Shown: positions 11,472 through 22,952 of the stretch, one piece after another
Position numbering within the stretch: position 1 is the first letter of the stretch
How the letters are laid out: each line of letters opens with the position of its first letter
NCBI GenBank assembly: GCA_018902385.1
Contig: JABSSW010000003.1
Coordinates: forward strand, 1,240,001 to 1,304,000
Source: Physcia stellaris
Lineage: Eukaryota > Ascomycota > Lecanoromycetes > Caliciales > Physciaceae
Reading direction: 5' to 3'
Length of the DNA: 64,000 bases
Made by a program: the position numbers and the translations under genes
The notes under the pieces: model-generated
Database searches by the model: none
Seen by the model: the letters and a program-made list of their open reading frames with translations, nothing else
Told to the model about the DNA's origin: nothing

Positions 11472-14411
11472 TTAGTGGGACATCCAACCAACCTTTCGGG
11501 GTTCATTTACCTTTTCTCTCATCATCCCTAGAAATTGCTTCAGGCTTACCCCCTGATCCGCTCTATCTTCTACCAACATCGTCTGCGCCCATAACCTCAT
11601 CCCAGGCTCGCCATCCTCCCTCACAACATACAAATGGGGTACAATGATACTACCAACGCCGCGCGATCTATGGTCCTTGCATTTCTCCACTACCGCCCGC
11701 ACCCTTTCATTGAAGTCGTTTTCTAGGATCGGCAATGTTTGCTTGCCGACCTTCAATTGTGATCGGTCAGGCACTTCGAAGACGTCCTCAACAAGCTGAG
11801 GGACTGCTTCGCGGCCGACCCAGAGAAATTGAGTTTGGCCATCGTCTATCAAGTACAATCCGTATGGAGCGAGACTCGCCGAGGAAAGGTTGATGGCTGG
11901 TGGAAGGACAATGTCCCCAGTAGCTTCTTCAGACAGACCTGCATTGTCAGGCATATCATGTAATGAGTAAAACCTTGGGTAGAGGAATTGCATCAGGAGA
12001 GGAAGCGGCAAGGTAGAAAGCTGACAGAGTGCGGCTGAACGCATGTCACTGGGAATCTGTGCCGATTTTCGCAAGCCAATCTGCCAATTATTAGCACTCC
12101 TAGATTACAATGGTCTTTGTCTTACGTTTTTCATAAGGCCTAGGAACAGAACCGGCAGGCACCGCAGATTAGCCGGGAATTGCAATCCTCCACCACCCAT
12201 GTTACCGCCGGCTAATTCTTTGCGATATGTCTGCAAAAGCTCGACTAATTTAGCTTGGACAGCCTCTCGAGCTGGCTCTAAACCGCTTCCAAGTGCACGT
12301 TCCACGGCTTTGTGACTATAGAATGTTGTGATGGCTTGCTGGTCTGCTGAAGCATACATGTCTGCAAGACTTTGGGTCGTTGGAAGAGCAAGAGTCATGA
12401 CTCGAATTCTTCTTTCGCCGTTGCAGGTCGTATGTAGAACGGCACTTTGCAGACAGATGACCCCCTTCGTTAGAGACTCATCAATAGCCACCTCAACAAC
12501 GTAGCTCTGATCTCGAGGAAATGCGGGGAAAGCACATAAATCAGAGCTTCTGTTGAAGAAATTGCCGTAGAAGGTGCTCATTCGTAAACCAGTAGTAGCA
12601 CGGACTCGAAGCACCGCTTCAAGACCGATTTCTGCCGAGAGGTAGTCCGAGAATTCGCGTGCAAACTTGATGGCATCTTCACTTCTGGCAGCATTCCATC
12701 CGGGATAGAAGTATGTTTGCCCGCCAGTATAGCGCGGCAAATTACTCAAGGACGCCACATCTTGGTAGGCTGAGGAGAACAGGAACATATCAATTGAAAC
12801 TTGGTTCTTCGAACACTCAACTGCAAAGCTTTTGTAGAAGCTATTGCCGGTCTGGAGTAATCCCCCTTCTTTGCCGGTCCCCAGAAGCTTTTTGTCTTCC
12901 CTCATGTCAAGTTTACCAGCTCCAAGGGTTGGCAGGCTGGCGGTGAGCACAGTCATTTTACCCCCAATAGGCGAAATGAGCTTATGGCCTGCTCTGAGGG
13001 CGGATCCCATGCAAGATGCTGTGCTGTTTGCGTTTTGGAACATTGATTGCAATCGCTCAAGGAAGTTATCAATGTTCTCTCGGCATTCGGAAAGATTGAC
13101 CAGCAGATCCGCTGGAGTTGGCAGGAAAGGCTCGTCCAAGTCGCTAACGACAAGCATGCTTGTTTCCGAGCTGCCACTATCATCGCGAGGAATAGCAAAG
13201 TAATGAAGACTAGCATCGACAGCCATAAACCCTAGCCTAGTTCTTCGATCCGCATTCGGTATCCGATCAAGGCTCTCCAGAATGCAACGTGCACCAGTCG
13301 CAAGAAGACCGCTCGTCACCGAGGCGTACGTGACATCGAAGAGGAAAAGATAAACTAATGGTTGAGGTGGGCGTACCATGTACTCCTGAGGTGCCACAAA
13401 TTCAACTACTGAATAATTCAACTCAGGACGCTGCCATCTGTCCAGCTGTTTCTGGGTCGCCGCGTCCCAATCAAAAGCTTGGGGAACTTCGTTCGTCAGA
13501 TTACACATATTACATCTCCATCGGTGTCCTTGATCTAAGAATGTCGCAAATGGATTGATGTAGGATCGACATCTTCGACATCTAGCAATGACTTGATCAG
13601 GAACCACAGGTACAGGATCCTCGTTGTCGTGTAAGGATGTGTAAGGCTGAATGACTAACGCGAAGGGGAGCTTCGACTTCTTTAGAAGGGAATACGTTGT
13701 CGGGACGGCATTGAGGGTGGATCGAACGTATTTGGGAGGGCAGTTCGCGTGGGGCGAGGGAGTCACACTTGACTATAATATGTTAGAGTTAGTCGTCCCA
13801 AGGTATATTCTTTCACTCACGTTAGGCGGAAGGATTATGGGTGGAGGAGGCAATTCAAGCTCAGCAACGTTCAATGGCTGATTGAGAAGATCGGTTGGAT
13901 ATAGTTGGTTCAATTGGGGCCGCTGTGGTGTAGGAGCTGGATGTTGTTGGGGATGCCCACTGACTCCCAGATTCCCCATTCCTTGCGTAATCCCACCCAC
14001 GGGCGACATCGGAGCAGGACCTTGAGCGTAGCCTGGATCTGGGGGTTGATAGCCACCAACAGCTGGTGGCTGTCCATAGCTAGGAGCTTGAGCCTGTGGC
14101 TGATCTATACCGTATGGTGGCTGCTGATACGCTTGCTGTGCGTTTTGCTGAGGGTAGGGAGGATACCCTCCGCCAGGAGCAGGATACCCTCCACCGGCTG
14201 GTTGCTGACCGCCGAGGGCTGAATTCGCGCCTCCTCCAAAATCATATGCCTGACCAGCATATGCACGCTTCTTTTTACCTCCAGCACTGGGGCCTGGTGG
14301 ACCACCTTGCACGGGCGATCTTTGTCCATCATTGTCCGGCTGCTTCTCGGCCTCATATTGCTCCTGCCCCTGTTGACCATAGGGTGGGTATGCTTGCTGA
14401 GGTGCCGCCAT
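11472..14411 (-). CDS. SEC24: COPII coat subunit Sec24
   Basis: Cargo-binding half of the Sec23/Sec24 inner coat that buds vesicles from the endoplasmic reticulum. Seen in order: Pro/Gln/Gly-rich disordered head ([12 protein letters not shown]; residues about 1-190); zinc finger [11 protein letters not shown] with RWRCNMCNL; trunk domain with [11 protein letters not shown] and [14 protein letters not shown]; beta-sandwich and helical parts with [12 protein letters not shown]; gelsolin domain with [20 protein letters not shown] and [11 protein letters not shown]. Three exons: 14411-13821, 13772-12126 and 12080-11472 (introns 48 and 45 bp), giving 948 residues, the usual size. The start ATG is preceded by a short in-frame extension that family members lack. 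Intact; essential in other fungi. Confidence 0.96.
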
Positions 14412-14849
14412 GGTGATCTGTTGTGATCTTTCTTGCAAAATGTAGACCGCCTGCCGTGGGCCTGACTCTTCACGGCGGTCTCAGATTACAGATGCATAGA
14501 CTTCGGATTCTTGAGGCAGGGTGTGATCAGTACCAAATTAGGGGCGGCAAGTGGAAACGACATCCATTGAAAGAAGTAAGGAGGGGCGCTTGCGCTTGGC
14601 CAGTACATTCAAGAAGTGAAAAGGCAACGTATGGCTACCAATTTCGGTCATTTTGTTGGAGTGTCCAACTGTTCAACAAGTCCTTGGACGGAACGGCGGA
14701 ACAAAAATCCGCCGCTACCATTGCGACGATTTTTGGAGTCTCACAGAGTCACAATCTCTGGTAAATAATGACGATCAACATCGCTGTCGCCAAAGTCAAA
14801 CATCAAGACCGCAAAGTACTAAGCTTAGGAAGCCCTTCTCTCAAGACGT
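14412..14849. promoter_or_regulatory. Divergent promoter, SEC24 / methyltransferase
   Basis: 438 bp between two divergent start codons. It must carry both promoters. No specific site was recognised. Confidence 0.45.
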
Positions 14850-15677
14850 ATGATGACTGAAAAGCCGCCCGCGACCTACACATCTGGACATCATGATTCT
14901 GTATTGCGTTCACATAAATGGCGTACTGCTGCCAATTCGGCTGCATATCTCCTCTCAGCCATCCGTTCTGATATGAGGATACTCGATGTCGGATGTGGTC
15001 CAGGTACTATTACAATGGATCTAGCTGCTATGGTTCCTTTAGGGGAGGTCATTGGTCTGGATCCTGAACCAACCGTGCTTGATAAAGCACGTACAGATGC
15101 AGCTGCTCGAGGTTTGCAGAACGTCCAATTTGAAGTCGGCAATGTACACAATTTGAGTCACTCGGACAACACATTCGATGTGGTCCATGGTCATCAAATT
15201 CTACAACATGCTGGGCAGCCCGTCGAGGCACTGAAGGAAATGTGTCGGGTTCTGAAGCCAAATGGCATCCTTGCCTGCCGTGAGACGGACTTCTCTGTCA
15301 ACTCTTGGTTTCCTGAATCCGTCGGCCTTGAGCACTTTCAAGATGTATATATGAGGGTTGCTCGTTCCAATGGAGGGGATCCTACTGCTGGGCGGAAAAT
15401 ACATGCATGGGCTAGAGAAGCTGGCTTTGGGCGTGAGCAGATCACATGTACCGCAAGTACATGGTGCTTCAGTACCGCTGAGGAAAGAGTTTATTGGGGC
15501 GGAATGTGGGCGGATCGTCTTCTTCACTCTGCCCTGGTCAAGCAAGCGATCGAAGGAGGACATGCGACACAAGACGACTTGAATGAAATGTCACAGGCAT
15601 GGAGAGACTGGGTTATTCATCCAGATGGCCGCTTCGTCGTCCAACATGGCGAGATCTTGTGTCGAAAGCGTGGTTGA
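14850..15677 (+). CDS. Class I SAM-dependent methyltransferase, UbiE-like
   Basis: Single-exon gene of 275 residues with a Rossmann methyltransferase fold. Seen: motif I ILDVGCGPGTITMDLA (about residues 48-63), acidic motif II IGLDPEP that holds the ribose of SAM, FDVVHGHQILQH (motif IV region) and RVLKPNGILACRETDF, typical of the UbiE/COQ5 and sterol or small-molecule methyltransferase group. The C-terminal third (WRDWVIHPDGRFVVQHGEIL) matches a fungal subfamily with unknown substrate. MMTEK offers two adjacent ATG codons, and either may be used. No signal peptide, so probably cytosolic. No pathway partner adjoins it. Confidence 0.85.
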   Translation: MMTEKPPATYTSGHHDSVLRSHKWRTAANSAAYLLSAIRSDMRILDVGCGPGTITMDLAAMVPLGEVIGLDPEPTVLDKARTDAAARGLQNVQFEVGNVHNLSHSDNTFDVVHGHQILQHAGQPVEALKEMCRVLKPNGILACRETDFSVNSWFPESVGLEHFQDVYMRVARSNGGDPTAGRKIHAWAREAGFGREQITCTASTWCFSTAEERVYWGGMWADRLLHSALVKQAIEGGHATQDDLNEMSQAWRDWVIHPDGRFVVQHGEILCRKRG

Positions 15678-17217
15678 ACATGGAGCTTCGGATGAGAGTG
15701 CAACGGGTCATTTTCGATGCTGTTCAACTAGGACGCTGCAGCTGAACGCGGTCTTGATTCAGTAGATATGATACCTATCTACTGTTTCACGAGCTAGCGG
15801 CTTACTCTATTCTTCCCTCATCATCTTGATATCTGGTAGGTAAGCATGCCAAGAAAGGGCTCTTCCATGGAATTGGAATCTCCATTACGCCTCATCGAAA
15901 TTTGCAAACAGGCCTTCATCCTCTTCGAGATCGATCATGGTCCGCATTCCAAGCGATCTGACCCTGGGCTCCTGGCGATTGGAGTAGGTTTTTGATCATT
16001 CATGGCCGGGGCGGACGAATCTCGGTTCATTCTAGGAAAGACCCAGTCGGGAAAATCCCTGGGGAAAATCTCTTCAATGACTGCCCAGTGGGACTGTATG
16101 GCGGATCAAGGAGAATGGAAATAGGAATTAGGCTTAAACCCTTCCCCTGCGACCTGTCTTTGCTGACAAGCGAATCTTTTCTTCCTCATTATTGAGAAAG
16201 GTAAGAAGATAGCATGAATAGTAAAATCTATCCTACAAGCTTGTGCTTCGGCGGCTTGCTGATAGAGAATAGGCTGACAAGGCAGCCACTCGGGCATCAC
16301 CATTCAGCTAATAGGCTGACAAGGCAGCCACTCGGGCATCACCATTCAGCTTGCCTCCGTTGAATGAGTTTAAAGAAGATATCCCAAAGGGATTGGTCTT
16401 CAGTAAGATTGTTAGAGTTTGTAATTCCCGTAAAGAGGAGGCGAACATTCTCTGCACTGTTTCCATCTGCAGGTACCAGGCATGATGTAGAAATAATTGG
16501 TTGCGGGATGTGAAGGAGTGAGAACGATTGGCTACGGCAGTTTTAGTCACTTCATCTTGCAACCTCAGAAAAGTTGACGGTCCGCTGCAGATTTCTAACG
16601 AACACCTCTGGCAGCCCCAAGGTTATCTACTACTCAGTCCAATTGCACATAGTCCAAGGATTACTAGCCCTAGAAACACTTTACCCTTCTTCGCTCGGGG
16701 CACCTCTTCACATGTGACCCTTTACCGTCGGGCAGCAATAAGCAGAGTGATGCATGCACACCAGCAACAGTATGCACTCACAATCAAGGCGCCACTCGGA
16801 CGAAGCAGCGTTCATGATTAAGCCAAATATTACATCCCACTCCTTATGCACCATGACCAGATCGGCCGTCGGCTACCTACATTTCCCGTTCGACGTGGCT
16901 CCAATTGGTCAATCCAGTTCCTATCATTGGTGTACGCAGCCCTGGCTCTCATTCACCTCACCATGGCCGTGGGGAAGAGGGCGAGTGAGCGCGAGAAAAC
17001 TCTCGTCTTGTTGGTTCTTGGGCTTCGTGATTGAGCAGGATATGCTGCCCTTCTTTTATCTCCTTTGGGAGTAATACATATTCTTTTGGGGTGGAAGATT
17101 GAGTCCTTAAAGACGATTTGTTCGGAGTAGTCTTGTAATATTCGTCGCTCTTCCATTGATCATACGTCTTACCCCCCTCCTGCTGGGCATCGGTCCAATT
17201 GGACGCTAGTCTGCAGC
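15678..17217. other. Intergenic stretch with a tandem duplication
   Basis: 1.5 kb with no supportable gene. It contains a perfect 42-bp tandem duplication (separate entry) and presumably the promoter of the repeat-protein gene at its right end. Confidence 0.5.
16268..16351. repeat. Perfect 42-bp tandem duplication
   Basis: Two exact adjacent copies (16268-16309 and 16310-16351) beginning AATAGGCTGACAAGGCAGCC and ending ATTCAGCT. Identity is complete, so the duplication is recent or an assembly artefact. Confidence 0.9.
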
Positions 17218-20200
17218 ATGGGCAGTAATAAGAAGAACCGCCGCGACCGAGCAATTTTCAATTTCGAGGACTCATCGCCGCCAAGTTTGGCCCCAGATGG
17301 CTCAGTATGCTTACGCGAAGCCTCCTGTCTTCTACTACCAGACAGTTGACCGACGAAATTTACAGTTCACCAATTATCCCGTGTTCTCCGTACATACTCC
17401 TCAATCTCCGCCTGCTCCTGCCGTCGATAATGAAGGACAAGCAGAAGGGCAGCAAGACGACAGTGGCCATGATGACGTAGCAAATGCCGATGGCGTAGGA
17501 GAGGTTGGTGAAGGTCGTATATTGCGTTGATCGAACCGAAGATGTAAGCTGATACGGTTATAGATGCCGACCAAAAGGAGTCTCCTGTCGATGAGGCTGC
17601 TGAAAAAAGCGATGAACCCACGGAGAACGAGGATCCTACGGACGAAATTCCTACCGATGAGACTCTTCCACCAGAGACGGGCCATGAAGAACATCCTCCA
17701 GGCAATGACGAGATTCCCGAGACTCTCGCCGCCGAGTCTGAACCAGTAAAGCAAGAAGATGATACCTCTGCAGATAACGAGGATAACGGGTCTAAAGAAG
17801 CAGAGAGTCTGCCTATTGAGTCTGGTGCAGATGATACAGCTGATGTTACAGCTGGAGAAACTATTATTGATGATAGTGCGGTATGATATGTTCAACACTA
17901 CCACAGGATACAAGCATGCTAAGTTTGCCAGGTGAAAGAACCTACAGCCGAAAGCGCGACGCCTGATGCTCCTGAAGCTCCGGATGCTCCTGAGGTATCG
18001 ACTGAACCTCCAGCCGATGCACTCGTGGGAGCAGATCCAGCTGCCAATTCTGAAGCTGGAAATCTACCACCGGCCGAGTCTTCAACACCAGATTCTCCAG
18101 CAGAAGTTGCGAAATCTGATGATCCAGCGCCAACAGTGGGACCTCCAGCGGAAGAGAAATCAAAAACAAAGCCTAAGAAGGGAAAGGAGAAGAAGGTTGA
18201 TAAAAAGTTAGACAAGAAGTCGAAGGGCAAGTTCTCCAGCAACAATGTTGTAGTGAATGCCCCCCCTGGCATAGAGGTGAAGGTGAAATCCACAAACAAG
18301 AAAAAGGACAAGAAGGGCAAGAAATCAAAGGATCAATCTGGCCCCGTTGCACAGCCAGCTGTGGAAGAGAAGGCTCAAATGCCAGAGACTACTCTGGACG
18401 AAGTGATCTCGAACCCCCCTTCAGCGAACATTCCTCAGGATGAGCTAGCACCAGCAGCAGAAGCTCAGGTAGCTGAACATCCGCCGGCCGAGTCGCCCGC
18501 TACCCCGGCCGCTGATGAGACTCCAAAAGACCAGCCTGCCAGTTCTTCCGCTGAGGCTCCCGTCGATCAACTTGCAGATCCAATCGCCCAGGAAACTTCA
18601 CAGGGCCCCCCTGCTGAAATTTCCACCGAGCCTTCCACCGAGCCCTCCACCGAGCAAATTACAGATCCCCCCGCCCAAGAGACTCCAACGGCCCCCGCGG
18701 CTGAAGAAGCGCCAGCTGATCCATTCGAGGAAAAAGCTACAGCAGAGCCCTTATCTATAGAAAGTCCCTTTTCTGAGGCGTCCACGGACACAATCGCCGC
18801 AGAGACTCAAGAAAATGAGTCGCCTACTGTAGCTTCAAAGGAAGAGGAGACAAGTCCTGCGGTGGAAGAACAATCCACCGGACCTAAAGCAGAGCCTGTC
18901 TCGGAACCAGTCAAAACAGCAGAAGATGTATCACCTGCTGTAAAAGAGGATCCAGTACCTCTCGAAAAAGTTGCTCCAGGAGAAGCCTCATTGCCTGAAG
19001 GCATTCTCCCAGGCGCGGAGGAATCACCCGCTGTAGAAGATTTCGTCAAGGGAGATGATGGTACACCATCAAAGGAAACTGTAACATCAGAGTCTGAGCC
19101 CGTCGAGGAGATGACATCCGCAGATGAACCAGCCAAAGTGGACGATTCTGCAGCCACAGAAGAGCAGCCTCCAACCGAGGAACCAGCAAAAGTACAAGAA
19201 CTTGTTCCCGGTGAGGGCTCGCCCCCTGAGGAGGCAATCTCCGTTTCAGAACCCGTTGCCCAAGAAGACAATCCAGCAGAAGCAGACCTTATCGAGCCCC
19301 CTGAAGGTGCCAACGATCTGGCACTAGCTGACGGGGCTGTCGCCTCAGCCGAGGCTACTGTCTCCGAGAAAGTAACTCCAGCAGGTGAAGCTGCCCCTGA
19401 AGAAGCATCTACTCCTACCGAAGAACCCGCAGCTAAGGGGGAGTCTCACTCAGCAGGCGAAGCCGCTCCAGCAAATGAAGCTGTACCCATTGAAGACCCT
19501 CCTATTGTCGAAGAAGACGCAAAGATCGAGGAATCAATTCCAGCAACTGATGCTGTACCTATTGATGAAACACCTGTCGCCGAAGAAGTAGCAAAGATCG
19601 AGGAGTCAACTTCAGTAAATGAGGCTGTACCCATTGAGAACGTTCCCATCGTCGAAGAAGTGTCAAACGTCGAGGAACCAGTTCCAGCAAATGATGCAGT
19701 ACCTCCTAATGAAACCCCGATCGTTGAAGAAGTAGCAAAGGTCGAGGAAACAGCTCCAGCAAATGATGCAGTACCTATTGAGGAAATCCCCGTCGTCGAA
19801 GCAATAGCAAAAACCGAGGAATCAGCTCTAGCAAATGAGGCCGTACCCATTGAGGACGTTCCCATGGTCGAGGATGTAACAAAGGTCGAGGAAACAGCTC
19901 CAGCGAATGATGCAGTACCTATTGCGGAAACCCCCGTCGTCGAGGATGTAGCAAACGTCGAGGAATCAACCCCAACAGAGGCTCGAGATGTACCAGCTCA
20001 AGAGTCCGCTGCTCCCGATAGCAACGCTCCAGAAACAGGAATTCCTGCAGTACAGACGTCAGTAACACCCCAAGAGCTCTCCGCAGTGCAAGACCCACCT
20101 CCCGTAGAAGAATCACCAGCACCGGAAGCTATAGTAGCGCCAGAAGAGCCGGCTGCCCTACAGCCACAGCTAGCGCCAGAGCCAGAGCCAACCCCGGAGC

Positions 20201-21036
20201 CTACAACGGAGTCTCTCACGTCAGAAGCGCCGCCTGCCGCAACAGAGGCAGCACTGCCAGAAGCATCCACGGCACTTGCGGAGGAAACACCCGCAGAGAG
20301 TCTCCCTCCGCCCTCGCCCACTGTTGAGAAACGTCGCCGTCACCGCAGCGGCTGGGAGCGAGACCGGCGCTACTCCAAATCGTCGAGCACCAAATCCAAT
20401 GATGGACGGCCCATCCTGGAACGCAAACGCAGAGACAGCGATATAAGCAGCAAGCGAGCATCAAAAGACGGTAAAGAAGATCGGCCGAGTTTGAGCAGGA
20501 GTAAGACGTCTGGGCTTGGGATCATGGGCAATGGAGGAGTGAAGCTCAGACCGAAGCTGTTTGACGGGCAAAGGGCTGAGACTGACACAGGACTGGGTTT
20601 TAGGATTAACGATCGGCCAGCGCCAAAGCGAAGGACTACTGATGGCGACTCTGGACGGCGCAGAAGACATGGCGATCGCCCTCGAGAAGGGGAAAAGGAG
20701 CGTACGGAGAGCGAAGAGGCTGCTCGACGGGCTCGGAGGGAAGAGCGTCGAAAACGCAAGGAAGAAGAAGCAAAAGCGGAAGAGGAGGCTAGATTGAGAC
20801 GCGAAGAGCGACAGCGTAGGATCGAGGAACTGGAGAAGGAGGAAGAACAAGATAGGCAGAGGAGAAAGGAGGAGAGGAGAAAGAGACGCGAGGAGGATGA
20901 GAAGGAGGATCGAGATCGGGAAAGACGTCGGCGAGAGCGAGCAAGAAGGGAGAGAGAAAGCAAGGATGCTGCGGAACGCGATCGAGCTCGGAGGGGAGGA
21001 GGCGGTGGGCTGTTGAGGAGAATATTCGCCCTCTGA
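17218..21036 (+). CDS. Large acidic Pro/Glu/Ala repeat protein with charged coiled-coil tail
   Basis: Not recognised by name. Best model has four exons: 17218-17304, 17366-17513, 17564-17880 and 17932-21036, about 1,218 residues. The second donor is uncertain: GTCGTA at 17514 or GTGAAG at 17508 both keep phase. Seen: basic N terminus MGSNKKNRRDRAIF; long disordered acidic region rich in EEP, PAE and TPA; a lysine-rich island (KKGKEKKVDKKLDKKSKGK); seven tandem 24-residue repeats near 19471-19974; a basic stretch with HRSGWERDRRYSKSSS; then about 150 residues of Arg/Glu coiled coil ending GGGGGLLRRIFAL. The composition suggests a scaffold or cytoskeleton-associated protein, but that is inference. 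Few conserved residues mean rapid evolution is likely. Confidence 0.75.
19471..19974 (+). repeat. Seven 72-bp coding repeats (24 residues each)
   Basis: Within the acidic protein, seven units follow the pattern ANDAVPIEETPVVEEVAKVE plus four residues. The unit is exactly 24 codons throughout, with substitutions but no indels. The positions AVP, the central PIVEE/PVVE and the final VEE/IEE are best kept. Confidence 0.9.
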
Positions 21037-22952
21037 GTCCGCTCTGTCAGGACTCTTACCGCATGTCACGGACCGGGAGGCAGATGGGATGCCTCTGGTC
21101 AAAAGGATACGTCTTGGAGAGCAAACTCCATGGGTACGAAGGACTGGTACAGCAGGAGAGACCTGATGTCTAATGAATGTACGGCTCGGATGTCACGCGA
21201 AACGAATGGGTGGTTGTATATCAATGTTTCGATAGTACGATATGAGGTACCCATTGTATTCCTGTACCATGATGTAGCATCTCAATACTAATAACGGAAT
21301 ATTCTAAACCTCATTGTCTAATGAATGTCGTATTGCTGTAAGGCTTGATAAATGGGGGAGTCTTGTTTTGCTGACCGCTTCACCGCTTCAAGATTAATAT
21401 ATCATCAGTCACAGGTACAGGTACATGTATTTCGGTAGCGCAGCATAGCGAATGGATCTTTCACATGACAATTCCAGCACTCGCATTCTCCTGAGATCGT
21501 CTGCAGATCCAGTGTAGGCTAAGATGATTCGACCCTAGTGCATCTACAAATCGCCGTGGCCACATATCGTAGCGATGATCGTTAACGGGAAAGGCGGGGT
21601 CGCTGTCCAGAAGACGGCTATGTTCGCAATGCTGACGTGATGATGTTGCAATGGATTACCTGCGAAGGCCGATGGCTGCTGGGATGAAGGGGACAAGTCT
21701 TTTCAAACCCGCGTGGACATAGAGGTGGCCAAGCAGGAGACGAACTCGAACGATACGGCGGTTGATGACGATGAAGTGGTGTGGCTAGAAGAGAAGAGCG
21801 CGGGGCGGTCTCCATGGGTCGATTGCCAATTCCTAGGGTGTACGCCAAGTGGGATGGGGAGGTTTAATGTATTTTGTACCTGACATGCCCTTTAGCCCTT
21901 GCGTTAGCTGGTGGTCGACAGCGTCGTGGCACTAATGGGCCTCGACCATGCGAACCACTTAATCCTTCCAGCCAGCTCCGTATTGCCGCAGCAAACAGAA
22001 TGGAGGCCTCTGCAGCTGGGCTTGCTGATACCGAATAGCTGCTTTCTGACTGCATCAACGTTTGCTCCGAGTCTTGGGAGGGTGGGATGTTCGAGTACGG
22101 TCCCGCAACTCCCACGGTCAAGTAGTGGGTATATCCTTGTAGAGTTGAGAATTAACCCGAGGGGAGTCTCCATCCTGACTAGGGATAATAACCATGGCTA
22201 TGCTGGTTCAGGTGGATGTGAACTCTATCTATGATGGAGACGTCAGCCAAAGTTATGCTGGGAACCGGCTCCCAGACTGACCGTTCAACCAAGAATGTAC
22301 TCTAGATAGAGCCGAATGACTTTCAAGACATTCTGAAACGCATATATTCATCTGGCTTACACAGCAGACGCGAATTGGTGGCCGAATTATCTGGACCGGG
22401 TTCTGGGGCGTAAAGTTACTTTACTCAGAAATGTGCATGCAGCTCACCCCTCCTTCCTTCCACAGTCATCCTACCACCTAAATAAGCCTTATCTGGCCCT
22501 CTTGCATCTCGACTCTTCGCCATCTTCTGCTTCATTTCCTTCCATGTACCTTATAGCATCGAATATCCCGAACCATTGCAACCTCTTGCCACTTACTCCG
22601 GCCTTGTTCTGCCGCTCCGATCGGGCTTGAAACAAGCCAGTCCAGCCCCACCGGTTGAATCCCAACCGCCATCACGGTCCAATGCCCGAGAGCCTCTTGA
22701 GAAACACCCAAAGCCTGCTGGTTGGTATGAAAGGCCTTTCCAATCTCGTCTCATCTTAACTGTTCTCAACTGCCATGCCTCGAGCGCCCTCTCTTAACGC
22801 TACATATCAATAATCTTCAGACATCAAAGGGACCCGACCCATGTCCACTGACGAACTCATGAGCCTACCTTACGCCTGGACCAAAATACTCTAATTCCCT
22901 CGGAATCATCAGGGAGCCATCGCATAAAGCGTTGGCCCATTGGATAGTCAAC
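21037..22952. promoter_or_regulatory. Long upstream region of the C2H2 factor gene
   Basis: 1.9 kb without a supported gene. Genes on both sides are on the plus strand. The C/T-rich DNA around 22.44-22.9 kb is probably promoter and leader of the transcription factor. Short frames here have no domain. Confidence 0.45.

Noticed and set aside
18807-20321. Ser/Gly-rich minus-strand frames opposite the repeat protein
   Set aside because: Antisense of the acidic repeat frame, with no independent support.
20370-21102. Ser/Leu/Arg-rich minus-strand frames
   Set aside because: Complement of the Arg/Glu coiled-coil codons.
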